Positions 1 through 8,485 are shown, counted from the first letter of the stretch. The stretch is DNA of 25,413 bases from CAZVJA01 sp964626885 (GCA_964626885.1 CAZVJA010000061.1:1-25413); one strand, 5' to 3'. Made by a program: numbers and translations. Notes: a model not told the origin generated them from the letters alone.

Positions 1-153
1 TCGATGTCTGGCTGTTGCACGCTCCGTGCGCGCGAACGCATCGAGCGAAGGAGTTGTGGAATAACCGAACCGGTCGATGTACCATTCTGCGCTGAAGCCG
101 GACATTTTCTTTGTCGTGGCTCGCAATGAAACATCAACTCAGGAGATGCCGCG

Positions 154-456
154 ATGAAAGCTCTGTTCCCCCTCGTTATCCTGTTCTCTCTGGTGGCTGC
201 CCCCTCATTCGCAAACGACGGCCAGATTCCCAGCGATTCGCTGGCGAAAATGGGACTGGGCGGACTGCGAACACTTTCCGACACGGACGGTGCGTTGGTC
301 CGCGGCCAGTCACATGTCTTCACCTTCAGCGCGGCCCGTGTTGGAAGCACCACGCGCACTCAATATCGTTCGGGATCGAACTTCGCCTACAGCAGCCGCA
401 TTGTCGTCGGCGGCGGCACGATCGCAGGGGGTGGTGCGTACGCGACAGCGCAGTGA
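154..456 (+). CDS. Small secreted protein of a planctomycete-type family, function unknown
   Basis: This 100-residue protein has a clear Sec signal peptide: Lys2, a hydrophobic stretch at about residues 4-18 and likely cleavage after SFA (about residue 20). The mature part is only about 80 residues. It starts with a segment reading GLGGLRTLSDTDGALVRG, a pattern I associate from memory with short exported planctomycete proteins, then becomes rich in Gly, Ser, Thr and Arg and ends in a Gly-rich tail. It has no cysteine and no catalytic motif. The ATG at 154 is chosen because AGGAG lies at 141-145, 8 nt upstream, and because it gives the signal peptide. The LSD-x(2)-G-x(2)-VRG stretch faintly resembles bacteriocin leader ends, but the Sec signal argues against a double-glycine leader. 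It converges with the minus-strand gene that ends at 514. Existence is likely; function is unknown. Confidence 0.75.
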   Translation: MKALFPLVILFSLVAAPSFANDGQIPSDSLAKMGLGGLRTLSDTDGALVRGQSHVFTFSAARVGSTTRTQYRSGSNFAYSSRIVVGGGTIAGGGAYATAQ

Positions 457-513
457 ACTTCGATTTCGACTGCGAACTGATGAAGTGAGACCGACTTGTA
501 AGCGGTTTAGCCG

Positions 514-948
514 TCATGCCGTTAATTCAAGCATAATGGCCCGATTGCTATTGGCATGTGAACGGAGCCAATCATTCGCGGTCGCATCGTTTGCATTTAT
601 CCATTCGTCCACAGCTTCCATTAACGATTCGTCTTCCCAGTTTCGCATTCCCTCTGCATACGCATCTGCGAAGCCTGTTGGTGCAAACTGCTGCAATGCC
701 GTATGCATCATATGTTGCCTTGCCGCAGGTGTTGCTTCATAGTAAGTCCACGCAGCCGATCGAATCGATTGTGCAAACCAACAGAGCGCTTCAACAAAGA
801 CGAATGCAGATAATGGCAACCCGTAATCGGGGAGTTCAAGTGAGAATTTGTGCGAGCTGCAGATTGCAGACGATAGATCTACAAGGTCGCCGTATTCGTT
901 TCCCCCGAGAAGTTTGTCAATGTACTCAACACTCCATTTCCTTGGCAT
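514..948 (-). CDS. Hypothetical protein, 144 aa, lower-GC orphan
   Basis: I do not recognise this protein. It is 144 residues, acidic and mostly helical in appearance, with several Trp and Tyr residues, no signal peptide and no convincing membrane segment. A stretch around residues 47-65 (LSAFVFVEALCWFAQSIRS) is hydrophobic but looks amphipathic. The start at 948 is an ATG with only a weak upstream GAGAA as ribosome site. The DNA of this gene and its flanks is visibly less GC-rich than the genes to the right, which may mean recent acquisition. It converges with the small secreted-protein gene ending at 456, so they are separate transcription units. Size and composition are compatible with an accessory orphan such as an immunity-type protein, but nothing in the sequence shows that. 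Confidence 0.6.
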   Translation of the reverse strand: MPRKWSVEYIDKLLGGNEYGDLVDLSSAICSSHKFSLELPDYGLPLSAFVFVEALCWFAQSIRSAAWTYYEATPAARQHMMHTALQQFAPTGFADAYAEGMRNWEDESLMEAVDEWINANDATANDWLRSHANSNRAIMLELTA

Positions 949-1025
949 AACAATTCTCGATACATACGCGGTGCAACTCTGACAGGATTCCTAGGCACGC
1001 CATTTAATTCTTAACACTCGCCTAA

Positions 1026-2315
1026 TTACACCGGCGGGCTAGTCAACTCCGGCTGCGGGGCGTGCGGGTAATCGACCGGCTCGTATTTGATCGCCAGTTC
1101 GGGTGTGTCGATCTTCTTGTGCCCCTCGAACCGCGACGTGAGTGCCCGGTCGAGAATTCCACCCGTCAGCAGCGTCCGTTCGACCGGATAGGTCGGCTTA
1201 CCGGTGTGCATCATCCGCTCGATCCCCTTCAACAGGTAGGCAAAGTGCGGATGCCGCGGCTGCGTGTATTCCTCGATCCGCGTCGCCAGCGGCTCTTTCT
1301 TCCCTTTCAGTTGCAGTGCAATCCCAGTGCGGTTGGCCGTCGGCAGCATGAAGAGCGCGCCAGGCAGCCCGTCAACGTATTCAAACAAGAACAACGCGGA
1401 ATTCGGATCGTTGCGCGGGTCAGCATCGCTCGATTTCGGCACTGCCGCATACGCCGCGTCAAAGAGATCACGGCGAACGACGCCGTCATCGAGCGCCTGC
1501 CACATCTTCTTCCCGTCAAGGCACTGCACCCACTTCACGCCGGTTTCGGCCCCGCGACGCCGCTCGACGAGCGATTGCAGGCATTCGAGCGCGTGGATTC
1601 CGTAGATGTCGAGCCCCGAATAGCCGATGCCGACGACCGCTTCGATCTCGCAGCCCATCGGCACATCGATTTCCGGGATGCGGAAGCTCAACGGCAGCGA
1701 TGAACCCGCCATGAATGGGATCTTCATCGCGCGGGCGCGGTCATACATCCACTTGGCATCGTCCCACATCGGGCCGAGGTTCTTGTCGTTGAAGAGCGGC
1801 ACGACCCGGCCATGCTTTTCGAACGTGTTCGTGATCTCGGTGAACAACCTTCGGCGGGGATAGAGGTGCTGCTCCTTCTCGTTCCAGGGATAATCCCCAT
1901 GCTCGCCGATGAGGAGCACGCCGTCGACCGGTATTCCGTTGCCGCCGACGGTGATCGCCTTCTCGATCGAATCGAACATCGGCACGCCATGTTTTTTGGA
2001 CATGCCGCGGGAGAGGTCGGACTCCGGATACTGCTCGACGTACATCGACGACAGCGACAGCGCCGGCCCCGGCCCGCCGTCCTGCTTCCACCCTTCGAGG
2101 ATCTTGCCGATGAGCACGTCGGCGTGCGACCCCGGGAAGTAGACGGTGATGATGGCCGCAATCGATTTCTTTTCGATCTTCTTTGCCGTCGGCGCGGCCA
2201 CCGCGCGCGGACTGGCGCTGCCGAAGAGTGACATCGCCGCGCCCGCTCCCACTGTACCCGCTGCATGGGTAACGAACTCTCTGCGACTCAATTGATTCTT
2301 CAAGTTCTGTGTCAT
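1026..2315 (-). CDS. Tat-exported protein of unknown function (planctomycete-type family)
   Basis: The 429-residue product begins with a twin-arginine leader: SRREFV at residues 10-15, then an Ala/Gly-rich hydrophobic stretch and a likely cleavage near AVAA (about residue 41). It is therefore probably exported folded. The mature part starts with a beta-alpha pattern (IAAIITVYFPGSHADVLIGK) suggesting a Rossmann-like half, followed by conserved-looking blocks such as GVLLIGEHGDYPWN and PMGCEIEAVVGIGYSG. I can name no enzyme family. The ATG at 2315 is chosen over upstream in-frame starts because it places the Tat motif correctly and starts 4 nt after the stop of the DUF4838 gene; GGAG lies 10 nt upstream inside that gene. 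The spacing implies translational coupling, so the two proteins probably act in the same extracytoplasmic process. Confidence 0.82.
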   Translation of the reverse strand: MTQNLKNQLSRREFVTHAAGTVGAGAAMSLFGSASPRAVAAPTAKKIEKKSIAAIITVYFPGSHADVLIGKILEGWKQDGGPGPALSLSSMYVEQYPESDLSRGMSKKHGVPMFDSIEKAITVGGNGIPVDGVLLIGEHGDYPWNEKEQHLYPRRRLFTEITNTFEKHGRVVPLFNDKNLGPMWDDAKWMYDRARAMKIPFMAGSSLPLSFRIPEIDVPMGCEIEAVVGIGYSGLDIYGIHALECLQSLVERRRGAETGVKWVQCLDGKKMWQALDDGVVRRDLFDAAYAAVPKSSDADPRNDPNSALFLFEYVDGLPGALFMLPTANRTGIALQLKGKKEPLATRIEEYTQPRHPHFAYLLKGIERMMHTGKPTYPVERTLLTGGILDRALTSRFEGHKKIDTPELAIKYEPVDYPHAPQPELTSPPV

Positions 2316-2319
2316 TGGT

Positions 2320-4308
2320 TCAAAACTCCGACAGCGCGTCTTCTTCCCGTAGGAAACCCAAGGCATCATTCCGCAGAATATCTCCCTCAACATAATACGG
2401 CACGGCACCGACGTCGAAGATAGCGTCCTTTCCTGTGGAATTCTTAAAAAAGGTCAGCAGATCCGTATAGGCACGCTTAGCCTTTGGTGCATCGAGATAC
2501 GTTCCCCGGTTTCCCACGATCGGCGTGCTCGCTCCTTCCTGCTTTTTTATCCGCAGAATATTTCGGACCCGCGATGCGAATTCGTGGCCTGCAACCACCC
2601 CTGCCAGACGCCGCTCGTACAATGCGTTTCCGCGAACTAATTCCCGCGCCTGCTGCAGCGACGCAGCCGTTTCGTCAAGCAAAGCGGGCTTCATCACCAG
2701 ATACATGCCGCGGCCGCCGCTGTAAACGGGAGTTGGACTTTCCGCGAGAGCGCGCATCAGCGCTTCATGATACGCCCGCATCGGCTTGGCAGCCGGACCG
2801 TAGTAATTCGTGTAGTAAAGTTCCAGCTCCCGCGCGACATCGAGATCCGGGTTCCAGAGCAGTTGGGCGCACAGGTAGAGGTCCAGCCCTTGCGGTCCCC
2901 AGGAGGGGTGCGCTTCGTTGTAAACGCCGCGCACATTGAACTGCCGGTAGGCGCGGAGGCGGTCGGCCATCGTATGAGCGAGGGGCAACGGCCCCGGCCA
3001 ACCATAGCCGGACCAATACTCGTAGGTGTAAATCTCCGACACGCCGAGTTCCTTCCAACGGCGAAAACTCTCCCTGGCGGGTTGGTTCCAGTTCGCCTCG
3101 CGCGAGAGAAAAGATTTTGTGTAATCTGACCATCCATTGATAAGCGCGATATGAATCAAAACATTCGGCTCCATGCGATCGATTATGGTGGGAGGTGATG
3201 TCCAGGTGCTGTACGCATTCAGTGAAATTCGGGCACCCGGCACGGCCTGCGCCAGTTTGCGGGCCACGATGTTCGTGAACGCACAAACGCGATTCGTCAT
3301 CGACTCCGGATCTTTGGGATCGTCCATCGCCTTGCAGGCATCGCATTCGCAGAAGGGACAAGCATCGTTCGGTGTGGCTGAAAAGCTGACGCTCGCCAGA
3401 TCGCTTTGTGAACGAGCCAACGCGATAATTTTTTGCGCGAACAACTCCTGCAATCCCGGGTTGCTCAAGCACAACTGCAACCCGGTCGGGTTGTCGGGAC
3501 GAGTGGCCGCACCGGGCATCTGCCTGCGCCGTTCCCCTTTGTACAAACAAAAATACTCCGGGTGCTTGTCGAAGTATTCCTCGACCGGAACATACTGATA
3601 ATAAATGTGGTCGAAATGCAGCGAAACATTCCCACCTGTGCGCGGGTCCGAACCAGGATCGGGGCCGTTGAGCCGGTGACGCAGTGCCCACAGAGCGGCC
3701 CACTCGTTTTGATCAACCGTCGCTTCCGCGTTGCGCGTAAATCCGCCGGCCAATGTACTGCGATAAGCATAATCCGGCACCTTCGACACTTTGCGGCCCA
3801 ACGGAAATGCGATCGTGTCCCGTTTGGGGACATGCTCTCCCCACGGCTCAGGGCGATACCATCGCACTCCCAACTGTTCCAGCAAGTCATACACGCCGTA
3901 CAACACGCCGCGCTGCCGATCTCGTCCGCCGACAATCGCCAGCCGATCGTTAGACACGTCGACGAGGTACTGCTCCGTTGCCAGGCTCGAAGTATCGATG
4001 TCATCAGTAAATCGGTTCTTCCCCACGGCGATGAACTTCCCGACCGGCCTCTCCTTGATCCACAAGTCGGTGCGGAGCACGATCTCACGACCGGTGATTT
4101 TCTGGAGATACTGACGCAGTTCCTGAGCGGCGAACTTCTCGGGGGACGTAGCGCGGGAATCGATAAAAATGTCCGGAACAACACCGTGCGGATCGATGAG
4201 CGTCAGTGCGGCCTGTTCCTCGGCGCGGCAATTCCGTGGCGCGATCACCGCAGGCAGTACCAACATGCTGATGAGAACTACATGGCTGAATCTGGACCAG
4301 ATTTTCAT
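2320..4308 (-). CDS. Secreted DUF4838 protein with GH67-like N-terminal domain
   Basis: The product is 662 residues from the ATG at 4308, which leaves a clean Sec signal peptide (residues 1-29, ending CRA). Residues about 45-150 resemble the N-terminal domain of alpha-glucuronidase-type glycoside hydrolases (SPEKFAAQELRQYLQKITG, then GRDRQRGVLYGVYDLLEQLGVRWY). From about residue 230 to 500 it looks like DUF4838, including FSATPNDACPFCECDACKA with cysteines at 317, 320, 322 and 325 that could bind a metal or form disulfides. A carbohydrate-active role outside the cytoplasm is likely from family context, but the substrate is unknown and I cannot assign catalytic acids. It lies 137 nt after the DUF1501 gene and is tightly coupled to the next gene. 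An alternative in-frame ATG at 4317 would add three residues. Confidence 0.85.
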   Translation of the reverse strand: MKIWSRFSHVVLISMLVLPAVIAPRNCRAEEQAALTLIDPHGVVPDIFIDSRATSPEKFAAQELRQYLQKITGREIVLRTDLWIKERPVGKFIAVGKNRFTDDIDTSSLATEQYLVDVSNDRLAIVGGRDRQRGVLYGVYDLLEQLGVRWYRPEPWGEHVPKRDTIAFPLGRKVSKVPDYAYRSTLAGGFTRNAEATVDQNEWAALWALRHRLNGPDPGSDPRTGGNVSLHFDHIYYQYVPVEEYFDKHPEYFCLYKGERRRQMPGAATRPDNPTGLQLCLSNPGLQELFAQKIIALARSQSDLASVSFSATPNDACPFCECDACKAMDDPKDPESMTNRVCAFTNIVARKLAQAVPGARISLNAYSTWTSPPTIIDRMEPNVLIHIALINGWSDYTKSFLSREANWNQPARESFRRWKELGVSEIYTYEYWSGYGWPGPLPLAHTMADRLRAYRQFNVRGVYNEAHPSWGPQGLDLYLCAQLLWNPDLDVARELELYYTNYYGPAAKPMRAYHEALMRALAESPTPVYSGGRGMYLVMKPALLDETAASLQQARELVRGNALYERRLAGVVAGHEFASRVRNILRIKKQEGASTPIVGNRGTYLDAPKAKRAYTDLLTFFKNSTGKDAIFDVGAVPYYVEGDILRNDALGFLREEDALSEF

Positions 4309-4445
4309 CGTATGAATCATCCAGGTGCGAGTTTTCGAGTAAGCACAAAGTGCGGTGGTTCGAAGGCGGGGCAATCGAGCAGGATGGAAAACAAGAGATT
4401 CGAGCAGTGATTCGAGCAGTACTTCGGAGACAAATTCACCGATGA

Positions 4446-5819
4446 CTATGCTAGTCCGCTCACTGGCTCGCGGTGTTCGAGCACGTATTGCGGGCGGCCG
4501 TTGTGGTCGTGGAAAGTAGTCCCCGGGTCAATCCCCAGCAACTGGTAGATGTTTGTAAGCACGTTCTGCATGCGGATCGGCGTGCTGATCACCCGCTCGC
4601 CGTGTGCGTCGGTCGCGCCGATCACCTGACCGGTCTTGAGTCCCCCTCCCGCCACCCACAGAAAACCCGCTTCGGGCCAGTGACTGCGACCGTCGGGAGT
4701 GATGTCGCCGATGCGCGGCGTGCGGCCGAATTCGCCCCCCATCACAATCGCCACGTCGTTGAGCATCCCGCGCTCTTCCAGATCCAGAACGAGCGCGCTC
4801 AATGCCTGGTCGAGCGGCGGCAGCATTGCCCGCAGCGACTCGAAGTTGAAGCGGTGCGTGTCCCAGCCCCCCATGCAGTAGGTCACCACCGAGACCCCCG
4901 CCTCGATGAGCCGCCGCGCCTTCAAAAGAGACGGTCCCGGATGCCCCTGGTCATGATAATTCTTGACGCATTCCTGCCGGATGACGCGAAACGGTTTTTC
5001 TCCGTAGCGTGCGCGGACCTTCTCCGGCTCGCGCTCGACCTCGAATGCTTCGCGTACTTTGCCGGAGGTGACAATGTCGAGCGCCCGCGACTGGAACGCA
5101 TCGACGGCGCTCATCGTCCGCGTGCTATCCAGGGAGCGCGGCAGTGCATCAAGGGTGTGGAGCAGATCCGCACGAGATTGCGATCGCCCGTCGCTCACCT
5201 GTTGCAGTCGGTTCATGTTCTGGAACGATTCGCGCGGACTGTTCCCGCCGATGCGAAATGGTTCATGCTCCGGCCCCAGATAGTACGCCCGCTCCCAGTC
5301 GACCTGATTGTCGAGGCTGACATACGGCGGAATGGCCGAGCCGCCGCGCAATCGGCTGACGACCGAACCGAGCGCCGGCCGCCGTGCTTCCCCAGGCACC
5401 GAGGCACGAGGAGATTCCTGCCACGGGTATCCGCTGTAGAACTCATTCGCGGTGTGCAGGTGGGCCAACTGAACGCCGCGCAGAATCGTGAACCGGTCAG
5501 CAATTTGTGCCTGCATCGGCATCAGTTCGCAGATTTCCATCCCCGGCACATTGGTGCGGATGGGGTTGAACTCCCCCCGATATTCGCGCGGGGCGTCGGG
5601 CTTCATGTCATACATGTCGAGGTGCGACGGCCCGCCGCTGAGATGGATCATGATGACCGACTTTTGCCGCGGCTTACCAGGAGCCGGAGATTCGGCCCGC
5701 AGCCGAAGCACATCGGTGAGGGAGAGTCCACCGATTGCTAGCACTCCCGCCTGAAGAAACCCGCGGCGCGACCTGTTCGCCGAGAAACCGGCCTTGTGGG
5801 GAGGGTTGCCGTGGTGCAT
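4446..5819 (-). CDS. DUF1501 family protein (sulfatase-like fold), Tat-exported
   Basis: This 457-residue protein shows the hallmarks of DUF1501: a Tat leader (SRRGFLQAGVLAIGG, residues 17-31), then the HLSGGPSHLDMYDMKPDAP block at residues 59-77, a late GGWDTH segment and the MGGEFGRTPRIG...GRSHWP block typical of this alkaline-phosphatase/sulfatase-like superfamily. The His and Asp residues of these blocks are the expected metal ligands by family analogy. The ATG at 5819 is chosen because GAGGAG lies about 7 nt upstream and the Tat motif follows; in-frame starts further upstream would put a long non-signal extension in front. In planctomycetes such genes usually sit beside large DUF1549/DUF1553 cytochrome proteins. 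Here none is adjacent, and the DUF4838 gene follows instead. The biochemical role of the family is still poorly defined. Confidence 0.93.
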   Translation of the reverse strand: MHHGNPPHKAGFSANRSRRGFLQAGVLAIGGLSLTDVLRLRAESPAPGKPRQKSVIMIHLSGGPSHLDMYDMKPDAPREYRGEFNPIRTNVPGMEICELMPMQAQIADRFTILRGVQLAHLHTANEFYSGYPWQESPRASVPGEARRPALGSVVSRLRGGSAIPPYVSLDNQVDWERAYYLGPEHEPFRIGGNSPRESFQNMNRLQQVSDGRSQSRADLLHTLDALPRSLDSTRTMSAVDAFQSRALDIVTSGKVREAFEVEREPEKVRARYGEKPFRVIRQECVKNYHDQGHPGPSLLKARRLIEAGVSVVTYCMGGWDTHRFNFESLRAMLPPLDQALSALVLDLEERGMLNDVAIVMGGEFGRTPRIGDITPDGRSHWPEAGFLWVAGGGLKTGQVIGATDAHGERVISTPIRMQNVLTNIYQLLGIDPGTTFHDHNGRPQYVLEHREPVSGLA

Positions 5820-6004
5820 CGGAGACTCCTCAATCAAAGAGGAACGCGCTCGTGGCGGACAGAAGCTCACCAGCGGATAATATAAACGGAATCTTATGCG
5901 AAAGATAGACTCCGTTCCTAAGAGCACTGACAAATGGCGCAGGCAAACTCAGGCAAAGCCGATAACATCCGCCGCTTGTTCCCACGTTGCACAGAGAGTT
6001 TGCC

Positions 6005-6217
6005 ATGTCTCGCACGCTCTTCATCGTCGTTGCCTTATTCGCGTTCACCAAGATCGCAGGCTGCGCATCATCGAAGAGCGAAATGGAACGGGAGCTGGAT
6101 GATCTCTGGCGCGGAGGCTACGGATTCAACAACCCGAATCCCGAACGAATCCAGCAGGGCAAAGAGCCGCTGAACTTCGACGGCAGCAAGCCGAATCCGT
6201 GGTGGATGGACTGGTAA
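6005..6217 (+). CDS. Small lipoprotein, function unknown
   Basis: This is a 70-residue protein with a lipoprotein signal: a hydrophobic stretch at residues 5-16 and lipobox IAGC with Cys20 as the predicted lipidated residue. The mature 51 residues contain a conserved-looking motif, GFNNPNPERIQQGKEPLNFDG, followed by a Trp-rich end (NPWWMDW). I recall similar short NPERI...LNFDG lipoproteins from other planctomycetes, but no function is known to me. The ATG at 6005 is preferred to one at 5987 because it gives a normal signal length; the upstream ribosome site (GAGAG) is weak. It is transcribed away from the DUF1501 gene, so the gap 5820-6004 should hold two divergent promoters, none of which I can place with confidence. 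Confidence 0.72.
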   Translation: MSRTLFIVVALFAFTKIAGCASSKSEMERELDDLWRGGYGFNNPNPERIQQGKEPLNFDGSKPNPWWMDW

Positions 6218-6286
6218 TTGTCTGCCGCGCGGCGAGATGCCTCAGTGTGCTCGGTGCACAGTTCGCCGCTCATCCTCGCCATGTCG

Positions 6287-7480
6287 CTATGCGAGTCGCT
6301 TGGAGCAACCAGCATACAGCGGTTGGCCAACGAATTGTGAGAAGCCCGGAGCCCAGAGCAGCAGTAGGCCCGCGAAGCTCAGGAGCGCCGCGTCATAAGC
6401 GGGAATCAGGCCGAGAATCCGCTCGCCGAACCCACCGAAGCGAACAATCACCAGCATAGCCAACATCGGCGCGGGGAAGAGTAACAGCAGCGAGCGCAGC
6501 GCGTCAAAACCGACGCGTGTCTTTCCGTCCGCATTGCTGAGTGTGAATCCGATGTGCGGTTCGACTTCGTTCCTCTCGACAGTTTCCCAGCGCAACCGGC
6601 GATGCCAATCGAGACCGCTCAGTATCAATCGGAGCCGGAACCAGAGCTCCGATCGCCCATCATAGCGCAGCGTGTGCGATCGATCGCCCGCCGGGATCAT
6701 CAACAGCAAAACCGCCATCACATCCCACGGAAAGAGCTTGGGACGCAACAGAAACTCCAGAAACATCATGAAGGCGACTGTCAACGGAATGACAAACCGC
6801 CACAACGGCCGGACCAGAAAGGCAACCGCGAAAAACAGTTCCAAGAGGATCGTCGAAATGCTCATTGGACCGGGAATTCGGCGCAAGGTAGTTCGGACGA
6901 GTCCCTCCGCCCATTCCAAGGTGACGCCATGGTCGACCACTTTGAGCGTTTCCAGCAAGGCTCCGGTCGTTCCCCAATCCGGGCTCATCACTTTGTCGAG
7001 CGTTGTGATGAAGAACATGATGCTCATTTGGATGATGACCAACTGTTCCGGCCAGGCCACGGTCAAAACTTCCGCGGCGTCGTCTCGAATCAGCCGCCAC
7101 AACGAAACGCAGTCGTTTGAACAGGCGAGCAAAATCAGCAGGAGCAGGTGCAGGTGCGTATTGTGTGCGAAATTCTCGGCGTCGAGCAGCATCACATAAA
7201 CACCGCTGAGAGCTAGAAACGCCGCACTCATCCTCGGAAGAATCCCGAACAGCAATGTCCACGAGCAAAAATGCCGCGCGACGATGAGCAGTACAGCCGT
7301 CAGCGCTGTCAAACTCGGAACCCAATTGTAGAGAGGATCATGAAAACGCGATTGCGCGTTCGCGCGGATCAGCGCATCAAAATCGGGAATGTGGAATGCC
7401 AGCGTAATCATAGCCGCCACGACCCGAAATGCCGCAAAACGGCAAGCAGGAACCGGCTGGAACCAGAGGCGATCGTTCAT
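6287..7480 (-). CDS. HTTM (horizontally transferred transmembrane) domain protein
   Basis: The 397-residue product is an integral membrane protein with about eight or nine hydrophobic segments. The first part (RFAAFRVVAAMITLAF, then a loop, a VLLIVARHFCSWTLLFGILP-like helix pair and NTHLHLLLLILLACSND) matches the HTTM domain shared with vitamin-K-dependent gamma-carboxylase relatives. A later cytoplasmic-looking stretch (about residues 265-310) is followed by two or three more hydrophobic segments. The ATG at 7480 lies 4 nt after the stop of the upstream 154-residue gene; an earlier in-frame start at 7573 would overlap that gene and add a non-membrane extension. The carboxylase activity of the eukaryotic relative should not be assumed here. 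The tight spacing suggests it works with its neighbour. Confidence 0.83.
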   Translation of the reverse strand: MNDRLWFQPVPACRFAAFRVVAAMITLAFHIPDFDALIRANAQSRFHDPLYNWVPSLTALTAVLLIVARHFCSWTLLFGILPRMSAAFLALSGVYVMLLDAENFAHNTHLHLLLLILLACSNDCVSLWRLIRDDAAEVLTVAWPEQLVIIQMSIMFFITTLDKVMSPDWGTTGALLETLKVVDHGVTLEWAEGLVRTTLRRIPGPMSISTILLELFFAVAFLVRPLWRFVIPLTVAFMMFLEFLLRPKLFPWDVMAVLLLMIPAGDRSHTLRYDGRSELWFRLRLILSGLDWHRRLRWETVERNEVEPHIGFTLSNADGKTRVGFDALRSLLLLFPAPMLAMLVIVRFGGFGERILGLIPAYDAALLSFAGLLLLWAPGFSQFVGQPLYAGCSKRLA

Positions 7481-7484
7481 TCGC

Positions 7485-7949
7485 TCAGTCCCGCCCCTCT
7501 GAGCGAAATTCCCACTGCTCCGGAAGATCGACGTCGTTTTTCTGCTTCCAATGCCCGGCAACCACATACGCATAGCCGTCGTTACGTTCGGCGGCGATGA
7601 AGCGGATCAATTTTGCGAAGTGCTCCACGGCCTCATGATCAGTCCGGCGGGCAAGCCAGAGATTCATCGGTTCCGGAGATCGATAACCGGCGACGTATTT
7701 GTGAATGTCCGGTATTGGCTCCTGAAGATCGCTGCCTGGTTTCGTTCGGTAGAACGAGAGGTCGAGGTTGGAACCCGGCTTGGAATACATTCCCCAGGCA
7801 AACCGGCTGTCGCGATAGCGAAACGAAGGAAACTCAATTTTTCGATACAAAGGGGGACCGATCTGCACCGCCAGCCAGGCGTAGATAAAGCCCAGCGTAA
7901 GACGCCGGCGCCAGCCGGAGGGGGGAAGAAGCCGCTGTGTATCAGTCAC
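7485..7949 (-). CDS. Single-pass membrane protein, partner of the HTTM protein
   Basis: This 154-residue protein starts at a GTG (7949). It has a basic N-terminus (GWRRRL), one hydrophobic segment at about residues 17-34 (LTLGFIYAWLAVQIGPPL), then a soluble domain with RYRDSRFAWGMYSKPG. An F-x-W-x-M motif of this kind also occurs in the C-terminal part of larger HTTM proteins, so it may be the detached second half of such a protein; this is an inference from pattern, not an alignment. It is transcribed first in a two-gene unit and its stop is 4 nt from the HTTM start codon, implying coupled translation. The soluble part ends in a charged tail and shows no catalytic motif I recognise. Confidence 0.75.
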   Translation of the reverse strand: MTDTQRLLPPSGWRRRLTLGFIYAWLAVQIGPPLYRKIEFPSFRYRDSRFAWGMYSKPGSNLDLSFYRTKPGSDLQEPIPDIHKYVAGYRSPEPMNLWLARRTDHEAVEHFAKLIRFIAAERNDGYAYVVAGHWKQKNDVDLPEQWEFRSEGRD

Positions 7950-8071
7950 GGATGGATTCGCTTAGACACCTGTTGCGAGGGACGAGTCACAACTTAGGGT
8001 GAGAGGCACGCCACGGAAGGCAGGACCTGCTACTTTCCCGCCGAGCGGCGGCTGACAATGAACTTGCGGAA

Positions 8072-8485
8072 TTACTTCGCCTTCGCGGACTTTCGGGAAC
8101 GTTTGCCTGGCCGCTTCTTCGACCGAGTGGATCGTGAGACGGCTCTTTTTTTCGCTGGTTTTTCCTTCTTGCGTTTTCGTTGGACTGCCCTGAAGGATGC
8201 GATGAGCGAAAAATTCATATCAAACAGATGCTCCTGTCCGTCCGCCGCCATCCGCGATGTCACAATGTCGACGGTATTCGGCACAGGACTCAGCGAGGAC
8301 AATCGCCGTGCAATCGAATTCGCATAAAGCGCATGCGTCATCGCCACAACTGCCGGCTCCTGATCGACGGCCTCATTGAAATGAATGCGGTAGACACCCT
8401 GGGCCACTCTGGAGGAAGTCAATCCTTCGCCTATAACGAGGCTCCCATCGGCGTTGACGTATCCCCATGCTTGCACGGCCGCCAT
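8072..8485 (-). CDS. Small beta-domain protein with a histone-H1-like Lys/Arg tail
   Basis: The 137-residue product has two parts. Residues 1-100 look like a compact beta domain (AWGYVNADGSLVIGEGLTSS, then GVYRIHFNEAVDQEPAVVAMTH), of the G-x-Y-x-I-x-F type seen in phage-fibre-like and C1q-like small beta modules. Residues 102-137 form a low-complexity basic tail with 20 Lys/Arg in 36 positions plus Ala, Ser and Pro, like the tails of histone H1 or bacterial nucleoid proteins. There is no signal peptide. The ATG at 8485 has a good ribosome site (AAGGAG about 7 nt upstream). Tail binding to DNA, RNA or another polyanion is a reasonable inference; the beta domain's partner is unknown. The gene stands alone on the minus strand with gaps of more than 100 nt on both sides. 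Confidence 0.72.
   Translation of the reverse strand: MAAVQAWGYVNADGSLVIGEGLTSSRVAQGVYRIHFNEAVDQEPAVVAMTHALYANSIARRLSSLSPVPNTVDIVTSRMAADGQEHLFDMNFSLIASFRAVQRKRKKEKPAKKRAVSRSTRSKKRPGKRSRKSAKAK

Noticed and set aside
1..130. Possible 3' end of an upstream gene at the left edge
   Set aside because: Two plus-strand frames stay open from position 1 for a short distance, but too little is present to choose between them or to recognise a product.
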